Part shown: positions 56,492 through 64,000 of the stretch, in pieces
Layout: each line of letters starts with the position of its first letter
Position numbering within the stretch: position 1 is the first letter of the stretch
Origin: Narthecium ossifragum
Lineage: Eukaryota; Streptophyta; Magnoliopsida; Dioscoreales; Nartheciaceae
Reading direction: 5' to 3'
NCBI GenBank assembly: GCA_963920575.1
Contig: OY986973.1
Location: 12,097,395-12,161,394, forward strand
Length of the DNA stretch: 64,000 nucleotides
The notes under the pieces: model-generated
What the model saw: the letters and a program-made list of their open reading frames with translations, nothing else
Database searches by the model: none
Told to the model about the DNA's origin: nothing
Made by a program: the position numbers and the translations under genes

Positions 56492-57201
56492 TGTGAGGAC
56501 TCATTCTTCTAACCTGGCTCGACCGCGTGGGTCGAGGGACATTCCCTGTTGGTTTGGTTTCGCATCGGGTGTGATCAGGGTGATCGTGTTACTCTTGTGA
56601 CCCCATGGGCAATTTGGTAAATTGCGCCTAGTGCTAGATTTCACACCCGCGTAATGCACACACAACCTTGGATTGATGTATGTAAATGATTAGGACCTTA
56701 AGGGTGCCTCCGATCAGAAGATCGGAGCTCGATCAGGAAAGATCGAATCGGACAGCAGACATCAGATTCTGATTTCTATAAATACCTTGACTTTCTCTCT
56801 CTTTCCTTTCTCTTTCTTTCTTCTCCTGTCGTTGTCTCTCCATCTCTCTCCTACGGGCTGTGCTAGGGCTTCGGACCGCAATCTTCGAGTAGCGGATCTT
56901 GGTGATCGAGCATGGGGGATACGTGGAGGAGCTGCCCTACTTGATCAAGTAGGTGTTTCCACCCCGATCGTGTGGTCGGGTCTACCTAGGATAGGTTTAT
57001 TGTGCTTTTGATGTAGGTATGCATGGTAGAATGTTGTGTAACTTAATACATTGGTGTTATGGCTTGCTTAGAGTATCTCTACCAGTTGCTTTCGTATTTT
57101 ATCGAACAATTCTCATTTTATCGTCGGTTTGTTGGTTTTTGGCCGTTTAGACCTAGATTTGAGTTTTATCCGTGAAAACCTTTTTTTCTTCATACCAATA
57201 G
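56492..57201 (+). repeat. R7 3' LTR, first part
   Basis: Starts TGTGAGGACTCATTC, and GGGCAATTTGGTAAATTGCGC resembles the start of the R4 and S3 LTRs. TATA box CTATAAATA at 56776-56784. Interrupted at 57201 by S3; it may continue after 59435, but I cannot find its end. Confidence 0.75.
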
Positions 57202-59434
57202 TGTCGCGCCCCGACCCGTGTAGGCCCAACCGGGCCGGGCGACGCGAAGCGGAACCTAACCTACTGCAGAAAATTTTGGCGAGGTTTCCCTCTAATCATA
57301 GTGGTTACCCTAGCAAAACATAATCATCCTGTATTATACAAATATTACAACTCAAAGACTGAAACTGGATATTTATATACAATCCGCAAACAGGGAAATT
57401 ATACATTTATCACTCCCGTAGGAGACTATCTATAACAAAAATGTATAAAACTGTAAGATCACCACCTCTCAAGCACCGCCAGACGCCGCCACATCACCAA
57501 ACACCGGCCCGGTAGGAACAACTGAAGAAGAGCTAGCGCCAGCACCTGTAAAACGCAGCCCGGGTAGGAGTGAGCACTAAGCTCAGCAGGGACACTACAC
57601 TATGACACTCACAAGGGAGGGAACACAACAGTGTCATCCCCCAAGCCTATCCTAGGTGTATACAAGGGTCCCATAACCCTACCGGAAGTCCGTGAACGCA
57701 GGCCCAAAACACTGCATACTCTCAACATGACACAGAACACTGTTTGGCGGGCCAGGACACCTCTAGGCAGGCACTCCTCCTCCCAAGAGTTTAGGAACAC
57801 CGACTCAGGCTACACTTCGGATACAACTTGAAGTCGACACGACCTCTAAACATCAAACATCACGTATTCAGGTCAATCTAATCCTATCATCGAAAACGAC
57901 TGAATACTACAAATCGGATCCTAGACCAAGCTACCCGCAACGGTCCTAGAGCTAGATCCGGGCTACCCGAAAACCCCGGATCGGCAACGCCCTACACAGA
58001 TGCAACTAATGCACAACACAATGCATGTATGACCATGCGCAGGATAATACAGATAAACATGCAACAGTATGTGATGATATACATTAACAAGGTCTGGGCA
58101 CAGCACCCTGCCGCCCCGAGGTGGTGAACAGATAAATGAGGTCTACGGACTGCTGCAGTGGTACCACCACCAACTGCCAACAGTCCTCCACAAACCTGCA
58201 CAGGGAAACAGCCCCGCAAACAATAGCTTACAGATATAACAGGTAAAGCCCTCGGCGCATGCCGGCATGCAAGGCTAGGGAAAGCTGTAGGGCTACCCGC
58301 CCGTTTATTCTAAACATCCCGGGAGTCATCACTCCCTCGGTTCACCACTGCCCCTATTATAGGGCTAACATACTTAAACATATGTACAAGGTATAAAGCG
58401 GTAAGAAAACCGACATACCAAGCCCCGCGGGCAAAAGCCATGAAAAATCCTCTCTGCTACTAAAGGATCGATCCTTCCCAAAGAGAAGATCGATCTTTTA
58501 AGAAACAGTGAGCTTCCCTCACTGTCGAAACAAAGAAGATCGATCCTTCCTCCCAGGAAGATCGACCTTTTTCGAGACAGAGGACACCCTTCGTGTCGCA
58601 CCAAGAAAGATCGATCCTTCCTCCCAGGAAGATCGATCTTCTTCGCGACGAAGGGTAGCCATGCTACCCAAGAACCAGGATCAATCTTCTCCAAGCAGGA
58701 AATCGATCCTTCATCGGGTGTAGCATGACCAACCCAAAGGGATCGATCCTTCCTTAAGAGGGATCGATCCGAATGGGTTCTCCGGCGTCCTTCCGGCGAG
58801 AAATACCGCCGGAAGAGGCATCCAAACTCAACCAAACTCTGGGATATGATAGATCAAGATCCCACGAGTCCAAAACCGATGAAAACACGAGAAACAAACA
58901 TGCATATCAAGATATCTAAGTAAAGGAACACAATCAAACCGGAAACTTTAAAAACCCGGAATAAAAGTAGGTAGGAATCCCTACCGGAGCAAGAGCAGCT
59001 TAGATCCAAGAAGCTAGGCCTTGGATCGTCCTCAAATGCCTTCAAAAATCACAAGATCTGAGCTCAAATCTCCGGATTTCAAAAGGGAATCAAGGAAGAA
59101 AATCTCGTCTGCTTTATAGGCAAACGAACCGACTTATGAATGATCGATCCTTCCCTAGGCAAGGATCGATCCTTCATGACGATCGCACTTGACTTTCTGG
59201 CACAAGAAGATCGATCTCTTAGCTAGAGAAGATCGATCCTTTTTGTGCTGAAAGCTAAACTTAGGCAAGAACTCAAGCCTAAGTCCGGATCTTTCGATCC
59301 CGGGTCCCACTAACCGTTCTAACCAACATTACCACAAACACGGTCTGTGTGTGCACACGCGGGTGTGAAACAAGCTGACAAGGCGCAATTTACCAAAGTT
59401 TCCCACCACAGGAGTAGAGGGACGGGTCCTCACA
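57202..59434 (-). repeat. S3: solo LTR of a chromovirus-type family
   Basis: 2233 bp. The minus strand starts TGTGAGGACCCG and ends GTCGGGGCGCGACA, flanked by AATAG (57197-57201 and 59435-59439). Palindrome groups of the AAGATCGATCTT / GGATCGATCC type lie at 58465-58770 and 59142-59240. A TATA-like CTATAAAG (minus) is near 59115. Confidence 0.92.
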
Positions 59435-59959
59435 AATAGCTTCCCCACCATTTAGTACATGTGATTGCAAAGTTTCATCAAGTTCAGATAAGCTTTGATA
59501 GATCAAATTGAGGAAATTGGATTTCAGGTATTGTTCTAAGGAACTGTGCACCAGGCCTGACAGTCGACCGTGGGATCGACCGTCAGGTGTTGGCACGCTT
59601 AATTTTGGTCTCGCGGTCGACCGTCGGATCGACCTTCACATCAACCGTGGCCTCAGGGACGACTGTCGCATCGACCGTGAGGCTCTGTCTCGTTTTGGGT
59701 CTCCCACGGTCGATGTTCCGATTGACCGTTGGTCCTTACCTTTTTCCCACTTGGCCTCGTGGTCGACCGTCGCATCGACCGTGAGGCTCTGTCCCATTTT
59801 TGGCTTCCCAAGGTCGATTCTATGATTGACTGTGACCCTTAGGCATTTCCCACTTTTTGGTCTTACGGTCGACCGTGGCCTCACCGTTGCATCGACCGTG
59901 AGCCCCTTAACAGTGTTTTCTGGCTTCCTTTGAGTGGTCTTTCGTTCATGACAGATACC
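59435..59959. other. Possible R7 LTR continuation with GGTCGACC array
   Basis: No gene. From 59561 to 59905 it holds many GGTCGACC / TCGACCGT sites in opposed pairs. It could be the rest of the R7 LTR or another element's U3; the right side is cut by R8. Confidence 0.55.
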
Positions 59960-61651
59960 TGATGAGAATGTATAATGTCATATTTTTATCGCGCAATACC
60001 TTGTCTTCTGTGCTTATTTGGTACCTAAATATACTCATTACTCTTATATTTTGGTTTAGGATGCAATTGGAGACCTTGAGTGCGTAACGAAGCCAAATGG
60101 ACAATTCTGAACAATTTTGACAACAGTTCATAATCTGAGTATACAACGGGCAGAAAGAGCTATACAACTTTCATTTTTTGAGCTTTAAGAGATTCTGATT
60201 TATTGGATCAAGGAAATCGATGCCACAAGATACGAAGAAGCTTGCAAAGAAGATGGGTTGGCTTCAAAAATTAAATTGTATGTACTCGGGAAGAACCAGA
60301 TAAATTTCCATATATGTTTGAAAAGCTTTGGAAGTTTAGTTTCTGGAGAATTTTACAGTTCATTATTTGGAGCTTCCGAGAGAAAGTTACGGTGCTTTTA
60401 CTACAACCAGTGCAGGGCAGAATAGCAGAAGAAATATGCAGAAAATAAAAGATCGATCATCTTTATGCACCCAGAGACGAAAAAGACCCACAGTCGACCG
60501 TCGCATCGACCGCCATATCGACCGTCAGCCTCTGTCAAAAATATACCTTCTCAGGGTCGATGTGAGGATTGACCGCGAGCATAAACATGAAATCTGGAAT
60601 AAAGAGATCGATCTTCTTTACATAAGAGATCGATTTTAGTCAGGGCGCAGCCACAATCTGGGAAGAAAAGGTCAATCTTCTACTATAGAAAAGATCAATC
60701 TTTGTTTACCGACTTTGTAGAATAAAGGGCTCAGATCTAATCCGAGGATGGGAAACTTATGGGCTATAAATAGGATTCTTTTTAGGAATTAAGGGGGGCG
60801 AATTCTAGAGGATATTTGATGCTACTTTCTATTTCTTCTATATTTCTAGGGTTCTTTTTTCTTCTTTAAAGGATTGTTCTTGATGGCCTTGCATGCCTAA
60901 ACCTTAATTCTTGGTCGAGGAAACTGAAACCTCGGAATCCATGAATTGTGAGATCTAATCTATTTTTATTGTTCAATTCATATTTGAGTATTGGATGTTG
61001 TCCTGTGATTATGATTATGATTACCTTGTTTAATTGCTAGGAGGCCTACTAGTTTATTATTCATTGCAATCTACTGCTAGGTTGGATATCAAATCCGTAA
61101 TTGTTTGATCCCTCTAATCTGCGAAGCAACTAGGGTTTAATGATTTACTACGTTTCCGAGATTGTTAGATCTTAGGAAGAATGTTCGACTAAATTAAATG
61201 CAACCGCTTGTGCTTGTGTTGTTTAGCTTCATCTATCTCCCTATTCTTAAGGCTGCTACTAGATATCTACAACGCTTGTCTTAGGTTGTTTAGTAGTTAG
61301 GGTTAATTAGATCGCTTGTTTCTAATTAACTATGATTGAGAAAAGATTCGAATTTAATTCGAACGGTGAATATTCAAGGTGTGGATTGATGTATACTTGC
61401 ATCAATGATCAGTTATAAAGATTTCGATGGTCGATGTTGACTTAGATCAAGGTTTGTTCTCTTGATTAATTACGATTCTTTAATTTAGATAATTTCTTAT
61501 TTGTTTTTGTTTTACTCAAAACCCCCCATCTTTGTTCACATAGCACAAAACTTAGGCTAGATACTGCTCGTGGGATCGACTCGTACTCACACTACTACAT
61601 TTATTTTAAAGAGTATTGGTTTTATTTTTGATTGCTTGCGACAGCACAACA
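59960..61651 (+). repeat. R8 5' LTR
   Basis: 1692 bp, TGATGAGAATG...GCACAACA. U3 carries TCGACCGT-type and AGATCGATCT sites (60491-60705). TATA box CTATAAATA at 60764-60772. Downstream of the TATA box it matches S1 closely, but the array type differs. Confidence 0.92.
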
Positions 61652-61656
61652 AAGTT

Positions 61657-61674
61657 TGGTGTCGTTGCTGGGGA
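61657..61674 (+). other. R8 primer binding site, variant tRNA-Asp
   Basis: TGGTGTCGTTGCTGGGGA differs from the R2/R3/R5 site by three C-to-T changes and is otherwise identical. Confidence 0.8.
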
Positions 61675-61832
61675 TCTAGTTGATTTTTGTGCTTATTGTG
61701 ATCTTTATTTTGAAAAAAAGAAAAAAAATATTTTACTTCGTTTATTTGCGCTTTATGATAGAATTTTTCAGATTACTATAGGCCTTTTCTTGGTTTATTT
61801 TTCTCAATTCATCGGAGTCTTCTTGATTGTTT

Positions 61833-63059
61833 ATGAGTATAACCCGATCTTTTAATCAAGACGATTTGCAATACGATGCAGAGATAGAAAGAACTTTGCA
61901 CAGGTTAAGGAGGGAAGCTCAGAGAAACTCTGAGGAGAACAATTTGACTCTTGATCTTCTATTTGCTAGTGATTAAGAATTAGAAGAGGAAGAAGTCATG
62001 GCCGGAAATCCTACTTTTAAAGAGCTTGCCGCCCCTGATTTGAATCAACAACCTTTATGCAATACTTTCCCTACTTTGGATGCTAATACTACTTTAGAAT
62101 TGAAATCTGGACTAATACATCTCTTACCCACTTTTCATGGTCTTGCAGGTGAAGATCCTCACAAGCATTTAAAAGAGTTTCATGTTGTATGCACAAGTAT
62201 GAAACCCACGAGGGTGACTGAAGATGAAATTAAGTTAAGAGCTTTCCCGTTTTCTTTGAAGGATTCGGCTAAGGATTGACTTTATTATCTACCATCCGGA
62301 AGTATTACCGCATGGAATGAGATGAAAAGGGTGTTTTTGGAGAAAGATATTCCTGCTTCAAGAGCGGCGAACATTCGAAATGAAATTTCTGGTGTAAGGC
62401 AGTACAATGGGGAGTCTTTACATGAGGATTGGGATCGTTTCAAGAAACTTTGTGCAAGTATTCCCCACCATCAAATTAGTGAGCAATTACTTATTCAATA
62501 TTTTTGTGAGGGCCTTCTACCCATAGAAAGGAACATGATTGATGCCGCTAGCGGAGGAGCTTTGGTGGATAAAACTCCTGAAGCCACAAGGAAGTTGATT
62601 GCAAATATGAAAGCTTATTCTCAGCAATTTAGCACTAGGCTTGATCCATTATCAAAACATGTTAATGAGGTAAATGTTCCATCCCTTGAACAACAGATTG
62701 CGAGTCTAACTTCTCTTGTTCGTCAATTGGTTGTAGGTAATATGCAAAATGCGAAGGCTTGTGAAATTTGTTCAGTGGTAGGACATCAAACCGATATGTG
62801 CCCAACTCTTCAAGATGAGCCTATTGAACAAGTGAATGCAGCTGGTAGTTTCCTTGGACAACCGCAAAGGAAGTATGAACCCTACTCAAACACATATAAT
62901 CATGGATGGAGGGATCACCTCAATTTCAGCTATGGAAATCCGCAAGTAAATCAGTCCGTGACTCAAAACCGACAAACTGGCCAACAATATCAACAATATA
63001 AGCAGCCATATCCTCCAATACAACAACCGATTCCAACTTCTAATCTTGTATGTCTTTAG
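61833..63059 (+). pseudogene. gag: R8 gag
   Basis: ATG at 61833, with in-frame stops at 61974 and 62277 (the latter in a Trp position after FSLKDSAKD). The frame otherwise continues through the gag core (HEDWDRFKKLC, QYFCEGL) and the zinc knuckle CEICSVVGHQTDMC (CX2CX4HX4C, about 62763) to YSNTYNHGW and a Gln-rich tail. A frameshift near 63050 moves the rest into another frame. Function as for other gag proteins. Confidence 0.88.
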
Positions 63060-64000
63060 AAGTTATTGTTAAATCTCTTGTCACTAATACTTTGCAATTT
63101 CAACTGGAAACGAGGGCTAGTATTCAAGGTTTGGACCATCAGATAGGCCAGATGGCGACCGCAATCGGCAAGCTAGAGGCGCAAAGTTTGGGAAAATTAC
63201 CCTCTCAAATAGTAGTAAATCCAAGAGAAAATGCAAGTGCAATCGTTTTGAGAAGTGGTAAAGAAGTTGAGATTCCAGTAAAGGAAGCCCCTGCATCGTC
63301 GAAGCAAGAAAAAGGGCAAAACATTGTTGCGGACAAGGATACCGCTGATGATGAGGATGTACCTAAGCGTAAGTTTCCACCTCTTTCTAACATGTACTTC
63401 CTTTTCCTCAAGCTTTAGCAGGATCTGAAAGAGAGGGGCAGAATAAAGATTTATATAAAACTTTTCGCTGATGCGGGGGTAAATATTCCACTTTTTGATG
63501 CTATTAAACAAGTAACTCGTTATGCTAAATTTTTAAAAGAATTTTGTACAATTAAGAGAAAACATAAACTTAAAGTATGTGAGAAGGTAAGAGTAGGTGA
63601 GAATTTTTCTGCAGTTATTCAAAGAAAAATCCCTGTGAAGTGCAAAGTTTCAGGTATATTTACTATCCCTTGTACAATTGGTAATACTAAATTTGAAAGG
63701 GCCATGATAGATTTAGAAGCTTCTATCAATGTCATACCATATTCTTTATATTCTTCTTTGAAACTTGGACTTTTGAATGAAACTGGTGTTGTGCTTCAAT
63801 TAGTTGACAGATCTAATGTCTATCCTAAAGGTGTAGTTGAGGATATTCTTATGCAAGTTAATGATTTAGTTTTCCCTGCTAATTTCTATGTACTTGATAT
63901 GGAGAATAGTGATCACACTACTCCTATTTTGTTGGGAAGACCTTTCTTAAAGACATCCAAGACTAAGATAGATGTTCATAGTGGCACACTTACCATGGAA
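63050..64000 (+). pseudogene. R8 gag-pol linker and protease, partial
   Basis: One frame, with a stop at 63416, encodes a coiled linker (HQIGQMATAIGKLEAQ) and then the protease. The protease site reads DLEAS (about 63710) instead of DLGAS, so it is probably inactive. The later GRPFLKTS motif is present. It runs off the window before RT. The part after the stop has no start codon, so it would be read only as part of a fusion. Confidence 0.82.

Larger units (their letters stand above)
59960..64000 (+). mobile_element. R8: Athila-like retrotransposon, cut by window end
   Basis: 5' LTR, a variant tRNA-Asp primer site, gag and the start of pol (protease). Left flank ATACC (59955-59959). The LTR is the same family as S1. 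Stops and frameshifts in gag show that this copy is inactive; RT onward lies outside the window. Confidence 0.9.

Overview
The window is nuclear DNA of a flowering plant with a large, repeat-rich genome. Evidence: LTR retrotransposons primed by plant tRNA-Asp and tRNA-iMet, Helitron termini, and GC-rich exon-like fragments with GT splice donors next to AT-rich spacers. The GC-rich fragments suggest a monocot, but I cannot fix the species. I see no rRNA, tRNA or intact single-copy host gene. Almost every base belongs to transposable elements stacked inside one another.

Layout (R = retrotransposon, S = solo LTR, H = Helitron). R1, an Athila-like Ty3/gypsy element on the minus strand, runs from beyond position 1 to 33533. 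It is broken by R2 (1638-8929, plus, TSD ATGCT), which lacks most of pol; by R3 (12892-23500, plus), which has gag and protease only and has lost most of its 3' LTR; and by a tandem Helitron pair, H1 (23905-24100) and H2 (24101-31007). R3 carries a 5.7-kb insert (14700-20428) that includes a minus-strand Helitron end (H3). H2 carries a solo LTR, S1 (29328-30985, TSD CGTAT), inside its own terminal hairpin.

To the right, R6 (33534-34792 and 54395-56109) is a retrotransposon with a Transposase_32-like gene and a TGTTG-type 3' LTR. It is split by R4 (34793-54394), a chromovirus-type element with a tRNA-iMet primer site. The 5' LTR of R4 is split by solo LTR S2 (37010-48710, TSD GCCTC), and S2 is split by R5 (37615-47554, TSD TCAAT). 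R5 is the best-preserved element: a complete minus-strand Athila-like element with gag and pol separated by one stop codon. R6 sits inside a chromovirus remnant, R7 (from 56110), whose 3' LTR is broken by solo LTR S3 (57202-59434, TSD AATAG). R8 (59960 to the window end) is another Athila-like element cut by the window edge. Two chains reach five levels: R7>R6>R4>S2>R5 and R7>R6>R1>H2>S1.

How the parts relate: R5 has all enzyme domains, whereas R2 and R3 keep related LTRs, primer site, polypurine tracts and 3' UTR but lack reverse transcriptase and an integrase core. They look like non-autonomous partners that could be mobilised by an R5-like element.

Most unusual signal: the U3 parts of LTRs from several unrelated families hold dense arrays of short palindromes with a TCGA core (GATCGATC, GGTCGACC, AGATCGATCT). 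The palindromes are paired at 10-20 bp and lie just upstream of the TATA box. Otherwise matching LTR backbones carry different palindrome types, one array has flipped by micro-inversion, and another has lost or gained a unit. The tRNA-Asp-primed elements also share two tandem hairpins in the 3' UTR with a conserved 8-nt loop and a compensatory base-pair change.
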